Assembly: GCF_001421565.1 (NCBI RefSeq)
Contig: NZ_LMKQ01000001.1
Coordinates: 555,277 to 619,276, forward strand
Reading direction: 5' to 3'
Source: Agromyces sp. Leaf222
GTDB taxonomy: Bacteria > Actinomycetota > Actinomycetes > Actinomycetales > Microbacteriaceae
Length of the DNA: 64,000 nucleotides
This document shows, one piece after another, positions 9,980 through 18,829 of the stretch; the stretch's first letter is position 1, and each line of letters starts with the position of its first letter. The translations under genes were made by a program, and so were the position numbers. The notes below the pieces were generated by a model. It was not told the DNA's origin and did not search any database. It saw only the letters and a program-made list of their open reading frames with translations.

Positions 9980-10489
9980 TCAGCGCAGCCGCTTGATCAT
10001 CTCGAGCTCGAGGCCGCCGGGCTCGAGGTCGTACGCGCGCGAGTGCCCGGTCAGGCTGAATCCGAGCTTCTCGTAGAACGCGATCGCCCTCTGATTCGAC
10101 TCGTGCACCTCGAGCCGCAGCGCGTCGCCGAACTCGAGCGCCCACTCCTCGACGGCCTCGAGCAGCCGGCGCGAGACCCCGCGGGAGTCGCCGCGGTAGG
10201 CCGGGCTCACGTAGACGCCGACGAGCATGGGGCCGGATGCGGCATCCGGGATGTAGCCGCCCATGTGGCCCACCCAGCGGTCGCGGTCGATCGCGACGAC
10301 CGAGGTCTGACCAGGGGTCGTGCCTCGTGCGCCGCGCAGGCGCCAGACCGATTCGCCGAGCGATTCAGCGTGCTCGAGGGTCTCGCCGAAGGCGATCGGC
10401 GTGTCGCGCAGCATCTCGAGCCGGAGCTCTCGGACCTGCTGCCAGTCCTCTTCACGAGTGGTGCGGATGGTGGGCTCACGACGGGGCAT
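9980..10489 (-). CDS. GNAT-family N-acetyltransferase
   Basis: 169 residues with a GNAT fold. The acetyl-CoA loop region reads VGVYVSPAYRGDSRGVSRRLLEAV, followed by RLEVHESNQRAIAFYEKLGFSLTG, the typical end of the fold. The substrate cannot be predicted. The ATG at 10489 is preferred over the GTG three bases earlier, because a TAGCGT box (10501-10496) lies six bases before it. Confidence 0.9.
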   Translation of the reverse strand: MPRREPTIRTTREEDWQQVRELRLEMLRDTPIAFGETLEHAESLGESVWRLRGARGTTPGQTSVVAIDRDRWVGHMGGYIPDAASGPMLVGVYVSPAYRGDSRGVSRRLLEAVEEWALEFGDALRLEVHESNQRAIAFYEKLGFSLTGHSRAYDLEPGGLELEMIKRLR

Positions 10490-10533
10490 CACACGACGCT
10501 AACGCACCGTGATCGGGGGCGCGGCTCGAATCG

Positions 10534-10541
10534 GCTAGACT
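10534..10541 (+). promoter_or_regulatory. Probable promoter of bS22 (TAGACTAT box)
   Basis: A TAGACT(AT) -10-like box about 70 bases before the bS22 ATG. Unlike most promoters in this window it leaves a 5' leader, which carries a GAGG ribosome site just before the start. Confidence 0.5.
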
Positions 10542-10607
10542 ATCCCGAGGCTTTCTGCCTGCGGCTGCGACTCGCGCGGCCGACTCGATCTTTTCTGTGA
10601 GGTTCTG

Positions 10608-10706
10608 ATGGGTTCCGTCATCAAGAAGCGCCGCAAGCGTATGGCGAAGAAGAAGCACCGCAAGCTGCTTCGCAAGACGCGCCACCAGCGTCGCAACAAG
10701 AAGTAG
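10608..10706 (+). CDS. Small ribosomal subunit protein bS22 (AURKAIP1/COX24 type)
   Basis: A 32-residue, extremely basic peptide: [20 protein letters not shown], then [12 protein letters not shown]. This matches the actinobacterial mini-protein bS22 found in mycobacterial 30S subunits and related to the mitochondrial AURKAIP1/COX24 domain. It has a GAGG ribosome site, a promoter box and its own terminator, so it is a stand-alone, probably highly expressed gene. It is short enough to be missed by many gene callers. Confidence 0.95.
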   Translation: MGSVIKKRRKRMAKKKHRKLLRKTRHQRRNKK

Positions 10707-10726
10707 TCCGCTGCTTCACCGCTGAG

Positions 10727-10754
10727 AGCGTCAGGCCCACGGCCTGGCGCTTTT
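10727..10754 (+). terminator. Intrinsic terminator after bS22
   Basis: GCGTCAGGCC and GGCCTGGCGC form a 10-bp stem with one G-U pair and a CAC loop, followed by TTTT. A flanking A-T pair extends the stem. One of very few clear T-tract terminators in the window. Confidence 0.85.
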
Positions 10755-10806
10755 CGCTGTACCCGGGCATCGGCAACCCGGATGCCGGTTCCGTAGGCTT
10801 GAGGGC

Positions 10807-11079
10807 ATGACCCGCGACATCCGCCTCACCCTCATCGGCAAGCCCGGCTGCCACCTCTGCGACGATGCGCGCGAGGTCGTGCTGGCCGTGATCGCCGAGA
10901 TCGAGGCGACGGATGCCGCGGGGTCCCCGCCGGTGCTCGACGAGCTCTCGATCCTCGACGACCCGGCACTCGCCGAACGGTACGCCGAGGAGATCCCGGT
11001 GCTGCTCGTCGACGGCGAGATGCACGCGTACTGGCGCGTCGATCCGGTGCGCCTGAAGGCGAAGCTGCTCGCCGGCTGA
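10807..11079 (+). CDS. Glutaredoxin-like (DUF836) thiol protein
   Basis: 90 residues with a thioredoxin-like fold. The redox motif C-H-L-C lies near residues 16-19 (GKPGCHLCDDA), and the cis-proline segment EEIPVLLVDGE near residues 62-72. Probably a cytosolic dithiol-disulfide carrier. A TAGGCT box (10794-10799) seven bases before the ATG indicates a leaderless transcript. Confidence 0.88.
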   Translation: MTRDIRLTLIGKPGCHLCDDAREVVLAVIAEIEATDAAGSPPVLDELSILDDPALAERYAEEIPVLLVDGEMHAYWRVDPVRLKAKLLAG

Positions 11080-11224
11080 TCGGCGCGCGATCGCGCCCGA
11101 CACCGGTCGTCCGAGCGTTCCCTGCGCGTTCGCGCGCGCACACTTGTCTTTCCCGAACCCGCATGAAACGGTGGGATCAGCGCCGCCGGGGGGTGGCGCG
11201 TTCGCATGCGGGGAAAGGCGATTC

Positions 11225-13582
11225 ATGGGCGACGTTCTGCCAGGGGGAGTCCTTCCGATTCCCGACCAGGTCCACACCGGGCCCATGGTCATGGACGCGA
11301 AGAAGATGGAGGAGAAGCTTCCTCCGATCGAGATGAAGCGGCCCCCGAAGCAGGCGCCCAACGTGCTGCTCGTGCTCCTCGACGACGTGGGCTTCGGCGC
11401 CTCGAGCGCCTTCGGCGGACCGGTGCCCATGCCGACCGCCGAGCGCCTCGCCGGCGGCGGACTGCGCTACAGCCGGTTCCACACGACGGCGATCTGCTCG
11501 CCGACGCGCGCCGCGATGCTCTCGGGCCGCAACCACCACCAGGTGGGCATGGGCCAGATCACCGAGACCGCGACCCCGTCGCCCGGCTACCGGTCGACTA
11601 GGCCCAACTCTTGCGTTCCGCTGCCCGAGATCCTGCGGCAGTCGGGCTACAACACGGCGCAGTTCGGCAAATGCCACGAGGTGCCCGTGTGGGAGAGCGG
11701 CCCGACCGGCCCGTTCGACCACTGGCCGGCGTTCAGCGGCTTCGAGAAGTTCTACGGCTTCATCGGCGGCGAGACCAACCAGTGGACGCCGGCGCTCATC
11801 GACGGCGTCGGGTTCATCGAGCCGCCGACCGACCCCGACTACCACCTCATGCCCGACCTGGCCGACAAGACGATCCAGTACATCAACCAGCAGAAGGCGC
11901 TCACGCCCGACAAGCCCTTCTTCGTCTACTTCGCGCCCGGCGCGACCCACGCCCCGCACCACGTGCCGAAGGAATGGATCGCCAAGCACGAGGGCAAGTA
12001 CGACCAGGGCTGGGACAAGCTGCGCGAGGAGACGTTCGACCGCCAGAAGGCGCTCGGCGTGATCCCCGAAGACGCCGTGCTCACCGAGCGGTCGGAGGGC
12101 ATCCCCGCGTGGGAGGACACCGACGAGGCCATGCGGCCGATCCTCGCCCACCAGATGGAGGTCTACGGCGCGTTCCTCGAGTACGCCGACCACCACACCG
12201 GTCGCGTGATCGACGCGCTCGAGGCCCTCGACATCCTCGACGACACGCTCGTGCTCTACATCATCGGCGACAACGGCGCCTCGGCCGAGGGCGGCCTCAA
12301 CGGCGCGTTCATGCTCTCGACGGCGGCCAACGGCGGCGCCGAGTACGAGACGCCCGAGTTCTGGGCCGAGAACCTCGACAAGATCGGCGGGCCCGAGGCG
12401 TACAACCACTACGCGGTGGGCTGGGCGCACGCGATGTGCACGCCGTACCAGTGGACCAAGCAGGTCGCGTCGCACTACGGCGGAACGCGCAACGGCACGA
12501 TCCTGCACTGGCCGTCGAATGTGAAGGCCCAGGGGGAGGTGCGCAACCAATGGCACCACGTCATCGACATCGCGCCCACGATCCTCGACCTCGCCGGGCT
12601 CGCGCAGCCGCACACCGTGAACGGCGTCACGCAGGTGCCGATGCACGGGGTCTCGATGGCGTACTCGTTCGACGACGCCTCCGCCGACGAACGGCACACC
12701 ACCCAGTACTTCGAGATCATGGGCAACCGCGGCATCTACCACCGGGGCTGGACGGCCCAGACGCGCCACCGCACGCCGTGGGACGTCGTGGGCGCGGCCC
12801 CCGACTTCTCCGACGACGTCTGGGAGCTCTACGACACCACCGTCGACTGGACCCAGTCGAGCAACCTCGCGAAGCAGAACCCCGAGAAGCTCGCCGAACT
12901 GCAGCAGCTGTTCCTCATCGAGGCGACGCGCTACAACGTCATCCCCCTCGACGACCGGGCGGCGCAGCGCATGAACCCCGAGTTCGCCGGCCGGCCCACG
13001 ATCGTGCAGGGCGAGACCCTGCGTCTCTACGAGGGCATGACGCGCCTCAACGAGAACGTCGCGATCAACGTGAAGAACCGGTCGTGGTCGGTGACGGCCG
13101 AGGTGGTCGTGCCCGACGACGGCTCGATAGACGGCGCGATCGTCGCCCAGGGCGGTCGCACCGGCGGCTGGTCGTTCTTCGCCGAGGGCGGCAAGCTCGG
13201 GTTCCACTACAACTTCTGCGGACTCCTCCGGTCGACGGCGCTCTCCGACGCGCAGATCGGCGCGGGCACGCACCAGGTGCGCGCCGAGTTCGCCTACGAC
13301 GGCGGCGGCATCGGCCGAGGCGGCACCGTGACGCTCTTCATCGACGGCGCGACATCCGGAACCCCCGCGACCGTGAAGCGCACGCATCCGATGTACTTCT
13401 CGTTCGACGAGGGACTCGACGTCGGCATCGACACCGGCATGCCCGCGTACGAGGGCTACGCGACCGAGCAGGGCCGGTTCACCGGCACGATCGACTGGGC
13501 GCAGATCGATCTCGGCACCGACGACCACGGCCACCTCATCGATCCCGAGGAATGGCTGCAGGCGGCGATGCGACACCAGTAG
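11225..13582 (+). CDS. Arylsulfatase, first of a tandem pair
   Basis: 785 residues; hydrolyses sulfate esters using a formylglycine made from Cys. The modified Cys is near residue 91 in CSPTRAAMLSGRNHH. Metal ligands appear in LDDVGFG (N-terminal Asp pair) and IIGDNGAS. The last 170 residues form a beta-rich domain with KNRSWSVTAEV and GGRTGGWSFF. The length is close to the mycobacterial AtsA group (about 787). No signal peptide is visible, so a cytosolic location is likely. The ATG at 11225 is chosen for its GGGGAAAGG ribosome site; an upstream in-frame start lacks one. No formylglycine-generating enzyme gene occurs in the window. Confidence 0.92.
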   Translation: MGDVLPGGVLPIPDQVHTGPMVMDAKKMEEKLPPIEMKRPPKQAPNVLLVLLDDVGFGASSAFGGPVPMPTAERLAGGGLRYSRFHTTAICSPTRAAMLSGRNHHQVGMGQITETATPSPGYRSTRPNSCVPLPEILRQSGYNTAQFGKCHEVPVWESGPTGPFDHWPAFSGFEKFYGFIGGETNQWTPALIDGVGFIEPPTDPDYHLMPDLADKTIQYINQQKALTPDKPFFVYFAPGATHAPHHVPKEWIAKHEGKYDQGWDKLREETFDRQKALGVIPEDAVLTERSEGIPAWEDTDEAMRPILAHQMEVYGAFLEYADHHTGRVIDALEALDILDDTLVLYIIGDNGASAEGGLNGAFMLSTAANGGAEYETPEFWAENLDKIGGPEAYNHYAVGWAHAMCTPYQWTKQVASHYGGTRNGTILHWPSNVKAQGEVRNQWHHVIDIAPTILDLAGLAQPHTVNGVTQVPMHGVSMAYSFDDASADERHTTQYFEIMGNRGIYHRGWTAQTRHRTPWDVVGAAPDFSDDVWELYDTTVDWTQSSNLAKQNPEKLAELQQLFLIEATRYNVIPLDDRAAQRMNPEFAGRPTIVQGETLRLYEGMTRLNENVAINVKNRSWSVTAEVVVPDDGSIDGAIVAQGGRTGGWSFFAEGGKLGFHYNFCGLLRSTALSDAQIGAGTHQVRAEFAYDGGGIGRGGTVTLFIDGATSGTPATVKRTHPMYFSFDEGLDVGIDTGMPAYEGYATEQGRFTGTIDWAQIDLGTDDHGHLIDPEEWLQAAMRHQ

Positions 13583-13681
13583 GAGGGCGGATGCCGCGTG
13601 GCGCTGCCCGAACCACGCGGGACCGTTGCTCCGGGCACGATGATGGCGGGGGGCCCGCCGCGAGGGGAAGCGAAGACGCAT

Positions 13682-16048
13682 ATGGCGAAGAACGAGGACA
13701 TCCAGCGGGGGGCACTGCCGATCCCCGATCTCGCGTACACGGGAACGGTCACGTACGACGCGACCGACCCCGACACGCACTACCCGCCGATCGAGCGGCT
13801 GCTGCCGCCCGAGGGGGCGCCGAACGTGCTCGTCGTGCTCATCGACGACACCGGCTTCGGGGCGTCGAGCGCCTTCGGCGGCCCGGTGCAGACGCCGAAC
13901 TTCGAGCGCGTGGCCGCGGCGGGCCTCAAGTACACCCGCTTCCACACGACGGCGCTGTGCTCGCCGACCCGCGCGGCGCTCCTCGCCGGGCGCAACCACC
14001 ACACCGTGGGCATGGGTGGCATCACCGAGATCGCCACGAGCGCGCCCGGCTACAGCTCGGTGCGACCGAACAACTGCGCACCGCTGCCCGAGACACTGAA
14101 GCTCAACGGCTACAACACCGCCCAGTTCGGCAAGTGCCACGAGGTCCCCGTCTGGGAGGCGAGCGCGGTCGGCCCGTTCGACCACTGGCCCCACCCCGGT
14201 GGCGGGTTCGAGTACTTCTACGGCTTCCTCGGCGGCGAGACGAACCAGTGGTACCCCGCCATCTACGAGAACACCTCGCCGGTCGAGCCGTGGGGCACGC
14301 CCGAGGAGGGCTACCACTTCATGGCCGACATGACCGACAAGGCCATCGACTGGACCCGTCAGCAGAAGTCGCTGGCTCCCGACAAGCCGTTCTTCACCTA
14401 TTTCGCGCCCGGGGCGACGCACGCACCGCACCATGTGCCGAAGGAATGGGCCGACAAGTACAAGGGCAAGTTCGACCAGGGCTGGGACGAGGTGCGCAAG
14501 GAGACCTTCGCCCGCCAGCTCGAGCTCGGCGTCATCCCCGCCGATGCCGTGCTCACCGAGCGCAGCCCGGGCATCCCGTCGTGGGACGAGATGAGCGACA
14601 CCATCAAGCCGGCGCTCGCGCGGCAGATGGAGGTGTACGCCGGCTTCCTCGCCTACGCCGACCACTACGTCGGCAAGTTGCTCGACGCCTACGAGGAGCT
14701 CGGCATCCTCGACGACACGCTCGTCTACGTCATCATCGGCGACAACGGCGCCTCCGCCGAGGGGTCCATGCACGGCACGACCAACGAGGGCTTCACGATC
14801 AACCACATGAACGAGATCGAGACCGAGGAGTACGTCGCCGCGCACATCGACGACATCGGCACGCCGAACTCGTACAACCACTACGCGGTGGGCTGGGCGC
14901 ACGCCATGGACACCCCGTACCAGTGGACCAAGCAGGTCGCCTCGCACTGGGGCGGCACCCGCAACGGCACGATCGTCAGCTGGCCGAACGGCGGGGTGGA
15001 GCAGGGCGGCATCCGCAACCAGTTCAGCCACGTGATCGACGTGGCCCCGACGGTGCTCGAGGCCGCGGGCATCCCCGAGCCGTCGACGGTGAACGGCGTG
15101 ACCCAGCGTCCGTACGAGGGCACGGCGATGAACTACACGTTCGCCGAGGGGCGGGCGGATGCCGACGAGCGGCACACGACGCAGTACTTCGAGATGCTCG
15201 GCAACCGCGCGATCTTCCACAAGGGCTGGACGGCCGTCGCCAAGCACAAGGATCCGTGGCTGGCCTCCAGCCACGGCCTCGACGACGACGTCTGGGAGCT
15301 CTACAACGTCGAGGAGGACTGGACCCAGGCCAACGACCTCGCCGCGCAGGAGCCCGAGAAGCTTGCGCACCTGCAGCAGCTGTTCCTCATCCAGGCTGCG
15401 CGATTCAACGTGCTGCCCATGGACATCCGCTCGGCCGAGCGCATGAACCCCGAGATCGCCGGGCGACCCGAGCTCGTCGTCGGCACGTCGCAGAAGTTCT
15501 ACCCGGGCATGCGGCGGCTGAGCGAGAACACGACGATCAACATCAAGAACAAGTCGTTCACCGTGACGGCGCAGGCCGAGGTGCCCGACGCGGGCGCCGA
15601 CGGCGTCATCCTCGCCCAGGGCGGCGCCTACGGCGGCTGGTCGTTCTACGCGGTCGGCGGCAAGCTCGCGTTCGCCTACAACCTGCTCGGCATCACCACC
15701 GACATCGTTCGATCCGATGCCGACGTGCCGGCGGGCGCCCAGGAGCTGCGCGCCCACTTCGCCTACGACGGCGGCGGCGTTGCGAAGGGCGGCACCGTCA
15801 CGCTGTTCGCCGGCGACGACAAGCTCGGCGAGGGCCGCGTGGAGCGCACGATCCCGTACCAGTTCAGCTTCGACGAGACCGTCGACGTCGGTGCCGACCT
15901 CGCCTCGCCGGTGTCGAGCGACTACGCGGCCACCGGCAACGAGTTCACGGGAACGCTGAGCTGGGTGCGCATCGACCTCGGCGACGACGACCACTCGCAC
16001 CTCATCGACGACGAGCACAAGCTCGCCGTCGCCATGCTGAAGCAGTAG
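13682..16048 (+). CDS. Arylsulfatase, second of a tandem pair
   Basis: 788 residues, paralogous to the preceding sulfatase over its whole length (shared QFGKCHEVPVWE, FFTYFAPGATHAPHHVPKEW-like and GWAHAM..PYQWTKQVASH segments). The formylglycine Cys is near residue 93 in CSPTRAALLAGRNHH. The N terminus and the C-terminal beta domain differ most, which suggests diverged substrates. The ATG at 13682 follows a GAGGGGAAG stretch; the frame is open a further 28 codons upstream. It lies about 100 bases after the first sulfatase, probably co-transcribed. No signal peptide. Confidence 0.92.
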   Translation: MAKNEDIQRGALPIPDLAYTGTVTYDATDPDTHYPPIERLLPPEGAPNVLVVLIDDTGFGASSAFGGPVQTPNFERVAAAGLKYTRFHTTALCSPTRAALLAGRNHHTVGMGGITEIATSAPGYSSVRPNNCAPLPETLKLNGYNTAQFGKCHEVPVWEASAVGPFDHWPHPGGGFEYFYGFLGGETNQWYPAIYENTSPVEPWGTPEEGYHFMADMTDKAIDWTRQQKSLAPDKPFFTYFAPGATHAPHHVPKEWADKYKGKFDQGWDEVRKETFARQLELGVIPADAVLTERSPGIPSWDEMSDTIKPALARQMEVYAGFLAYADHYVGKLLDAYEELGILDDTLVYVIIGDNGASAEGSMHGTTNEGFTINHMNEIETEEYVAAHIDDIGTPNSYNHYAVGWAHAMDTPYQWTKQVASHWGGTRNGTIVSWPNGGVEQGGIRNQFSHVIDVAPTVLEAAGIPEPSTVNGVTQRPYEGTAMNYTFAEGRADADERHTTQYFEMLGNRAIFHKGWTAVAKHKDPWLASSHGLDDDVWELYNVEEDWTQANDLAAQEPEKLAHLQQLFLIQAARFNVLPMDIRSAERMNPEIAGRPELVVGTSQKFYPGMRRLSENTTINIKNKSFTVTAQAEVPDAGADGVILAQGGAYGGWSFYAVGGKLAFAYNLLGITTDIVRSDADVPAGAQELRAHFAYDGGGVAKGGTVTLFAGDDKLGEGRVERTIPYQFSFDETVDVGADLASPVSSDYAATGNEFTGTLSWVRIDLGDDDHSHLIDDEHKLAVAMLKQ

Positions 16049-16058
16049 GAGGACGCTC

Positions 16059-16991
16059 ATGACCGACCTCGACTCGTGGCGCGACACCGACACCCGTGCG
16101 GCGATCATCGAGTTCGTCGAGCGCGTGAGCGGCGATGGGCCCGGGGCCGTGCCCGAGTCCGAGCGCATCGCCGTGTTCGACAACGACGGCACCCTCTGGA
16201 CCGAGAAGCCCATGCCGACGCAACTGGTCTACGTCGTGGAGCAGTGGCGCAAGCAGGCCGAGGCCGATCCGTCGCTCGCCGACCGGCAGCCGTACAAGGC
16301 GGCCGCGACCGGCGACCTCGCCTGGCTCGGCGGCGCGATCGACAAGCACTACGAGGGCGACGACAGCGACCTCAAGGTGCTCATCGGCGCGCTCGTCGGC
16401 GTCACCGCCGGCATGAGCGTCGACGACTACGCGGCATCCGTCGCCGACTTCTACGAGAACGCGAAGCACCTCACACTCGGCACGCCGTACGCGGATGCCG
16501 TCTACCGTCCGATGGTCGAGCTGCTCCGCTACCTCGAGGCGCACGGGTTCACCGTGTACATCGTGTCGGGCGGCGAACGCGACTTCATGCGGCCCATGAC
16601 GCAGGAGTACTACGGCATCCCGCCGGAGCACGTCGTCGGGTCGGCGCTCGGACTCGCCTACGACGAGGACTCGCACGAGGTGCGATACGCCGCCGGCCTC
16701 GACTTCTTCGACGACGGCCCCCAGAAGCCGGTCCGCATCTGGAGTCGCATCGGCCGGCGTCCGCTCATCGCGGGCGGCAACTCGAACGGCGACATGCAGA
16801 TGCTCGACTTCACCCGCAAGGGAGACGGCCTGGCGCTGCTCGTGCACCACGACGACGACACCGGCCGGGGCGACCCGCCCTACGACAAGGGGGCGGATGC
16901 CGCGCTCGCCGCGGCCGATGAGCGCGGGTACACCGTGGTGAGCGTCAGGGACGACTGGGCTGGCGTGTTCGTGGATCCGGCAGCGGGGTGA
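16059..16991 (+). CDS. HAD-superfamily phosphatase
   Basis: 310 residues. The nucleophile motif is FDNDGTLW with Asp near residues 41 and 43; motif II is VYIVSGGERDF and the metal motif is GGNSNGDMQML. The fold resembles phosphoserine phosphatase-like HAD enzymes. It lies 10 bases after the second sulfatase with an AGGAGG ribosome site, and its stop overlaps the SulP gene (GTGA), so it belongs to the sulfatase operon. The substrate is unknown; removing phosphate from the same sulfated compound is one possibility. Confidence 0.88.
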   Translation: MTDLDSWRDTDTRAAIIEFVERVSGDGPGAVPESERIAVFDNDGTLWTEKPMPTQLVYVVEQWRKQAEADPSLADRQPYKAAATGDLAWLGGAIDKHYEGDDSDLKVLIGALVGVTAGMSVDDYAASVADFYENAKHLTLGTPYADAVYRPMVELLRYLEAHGFTVYIVSGGERDFMRPMTQEYYGIPPEHVVGSALGLAYDEDSHEVRYAAGLDFFDDGPQKPVRIWSRIGRRPLIAGGNSNGDMQMLDFTRKGDGLALLVHHDDDTGRGDPPYDKGADAALAAADERGYTVVSVRDDWAGVFVDPAAG

Positions 16992-18634
16992 CGAGCGCGG
17001 CGCCGCCGGCGGCGAGGCGTCGGATCCTGCTGCCGACGCTTCGCGGCTACCAGCGCGCGTGGCTCGGCCGCGACATCCTCGCGGGCCTCTCCGCCGGCGC
17101 GGTCGTCGTCCCGCAGGCCATGGCCTACGCGACGATCGCGAACCTGCCCGTGCAGGCGGGCCTCTACACGTGCATGGTCCCGATGCTGGTGTACGCGCTC
17201 CTCGGCGGCTCCCGGGCGATGAGCGTCTCGACGACGTCGACGATCGCGACCCTCACGGCGACGACGTTCGTGAGCGCCGGCGTCACGGTCTCGAGCAACG
17301 ACATCCCGCGCGACCTGATCACGCTCACGCTCCTCGTCGGCCTGATCCTGCTCGTCGCGCGCCTCCTCCGGCTCGGCGCGCTCGTGGAGATCATCAACCG
17401 GCCCACCGTGGTCGGAATCCAGATCGGCGTCGGCGCGACCGTCGCGGTCGGGCAGCTTCCGAAGCTCCTCGGTGAGACCGAGGATCCGACCGGCCACGGG
17501 TTCGTGCACTCGTTCAACGCGGTGCTCGACGCCCTGGGCAGCGCCAACATCGCGACCGTCCTGCTGTCGGCGGCATCGGTCGCCACGCTCTTCCTCTTCA
17601 AGCGGTTCCTGCCGCGCGTGCCGGCGCCCTTGATCGTGGTCGGGGCGGGCATCGTGCTCGCGGCGGTCGGCGTGCTGCAGCCGGCCGGCGTCGAGCTGAT
17701 CGCGCCGGTGCCGCAGGGATTCCCCGTGCCCGGGCTGCCCAGCTTCGAGCACGTCGCGGCGCTGCTGCCGGGCGCGGCGGCGATCGCCGTCATGGCGTTC
17801 CTGGAGTCGGAGGCGGTCGCACGCGGCATCCGCAAGCCGGGCGAACCGGCCATCGACAGCAACCAGGAGCTCTTCGCGACCTCGGCGGCGAACGTCGTCG
17901 GGTCGTTCTTCTCGACCCTGCCCGCCGCCGGCGGCTTCTCCCAGAGCGCGGTCAACCAGAACGCCGGTGCCCGATCGCAGATCGCGGCGATCACGACCGT
18001 GGTGCTCGCGCTGCTCGTGGGGCTGTTCCTCGGCCCGGTGCTGTCGCTGCTCCCGCAAGCGACGCTGGCCGCGCTCGTGTTCGTCGCCGTCTTCGGGCTC
18101 ATCGACATCCGGGCGCTCGTGATGATGTGGAAGATCTCGAGGCGCGACTTCTGGATCGCCCTCGTCACGGCGCTCATCGGCCTCTCCGCGGGCCTGCTCA
18201 CCGCGGTCGCGGCCGGCGTCGTGATCACGCTCGTGCTCGTGCTGATGGCCCTGTCGAAGGTACGCATCCGCGTGGAGCGGGCCTCGGATGACGCGGTCCT
18301 GGTGACCCTGCTCGGGCCGCTCTACACCGCCAACGCGCAGACGACCGAGCAGGCGATCCTCGCCGCCGTGGAGCAGGAGCACGGGGCCAGGATCGTCGTG
18401 CTCGACGGCGCGCGCATCGACGACATCTCGGTGACCGTGATCGAGATGTTCGAGGATCTCGGGCGGGAACTCACGGCGTCCGGCCTGCAACTGCGGATCG
18501 CGCGCATCGACCCCGCCGTCGAGGCGATCGTCGAACGCACCGACGTGTTCAAGCGCATGCGGGCCGAGGGGCGCACCTACCCGACAGTCGAGGCCGCACT
18601 CGCAGCCCCGGTCGATCGGCCGGCGGCCGAGTAG
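16988..18634 (+). CDS. SulP-family anion transporter with STAS domain
   Basis: 548 residues. Ten or more membrane helices are visible, with the SulP signature region VVVPQAMAYATIANLPVQAG near residues 40-60 and FSQSAVNQNAGARSQ. A C-terminal STAS domain follows from about residue 440 (ARIVVLDGARIDDISVTVIE). Family members carry sulfate, bicarbonate or dicarboxylates. The GTG start overlaps the HAD stop, so translation is coupled to a sulfatase operon, which makes import of sulfate or a sulfated acid the best guess. Confidence 0.92.
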   Translation: MTSAAPPAARRRILLPTLRGYQRAWLGRDILAGLSAGAVVVPQAMAYATIANLPVQAGLYTCMVPMLVYALLGGSRAMSVSTTSTIATLTATTFVSAGVTVSSNDIPRDLITLTLLVGLILLVARLLRLGALVEIINRPTVVGIQIGVGATVAVGQLPKLLGETEDPTGHGFVHSFNAVLDALGSANIATVLLSAASVATLFLFKRFLPRVPAPLIVVGAGIVLAAVGVLQPAGVELIAPVPQGFPVPGLPSFEHVAALLPGAAAIAVMAFLESEAVARGIRKPGEPAIDSNQELFATSAANVVGSFFSTLPAAGGFSQSAVNQNAGARSQIAAITTVVLALLVGLFLGPVLSLLPQATLAALVFVAVFGLIDIRALVMMWKISRRDFWIALVTALIGLSAGLLTAVAAGVVITLVLVLMALSKVRIRVERASDDAVLVTLLGPLYTANAQTTEQAILAAVEQEHGARIVVLDGARIDDISVTVIEMFEDLGRELTASGLQLRIARIDPAVEAIVERTDVFKRMRAEGRTYPTVEAALAAPVDRPAAE

Positions 18635-18643
18635 CTCGATGCT

Positions 18644-18697
18644 GATGTAGCGCAAACCGTCGGCATTCGGCGGGATGCGAGCAGTTTGCGCGACATC
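18644..18697. repeat. Palindrome P1, left flank of the AbiEi-like gene
   Basis: Arms GATGTAGCGCAAAC (18644-18657) and GTTTGCGCGACATC (18684-18697) pair at 13 of 14 positions around a 26-nt loop starting CGTCGGCATTCGGCG. The arms and loop resemble P2 at 19762-19820. It lies 10 bases after the SulP stop. Confidence 0.8.
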
Positions 18698-18829
18698 GCG
18701 TGAGATTGCGGAGCATCGCGCGGCCGAAAGGCGGGCGGATGTCGCCTCCACAGGCGTTCGAGCGACGGATGTCTCCACAGGTCGCCGGCTGCGAGAGCAG
18801 CGTTTCCGCGCATCGCCGAGGGTGGGCAG

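Noticed and set aside
11162..11215. Imperfect inverted repeat CGCATGAAACG / CGTTCGCATGCG before the first sulfatase
   Set aside because: The match is short and gapped, within very GC-rich DNA. Not strong enough to call an operator.
11177..16213. Very long open frame (about 1680 codons) antisense to the sulfatase genes
   Set aside because: Its product is repetitive Arg/Val/Gly/Asp text with no domain. It mirrors the third-position G/C bias of the two sulfatases and is a shadow of them.
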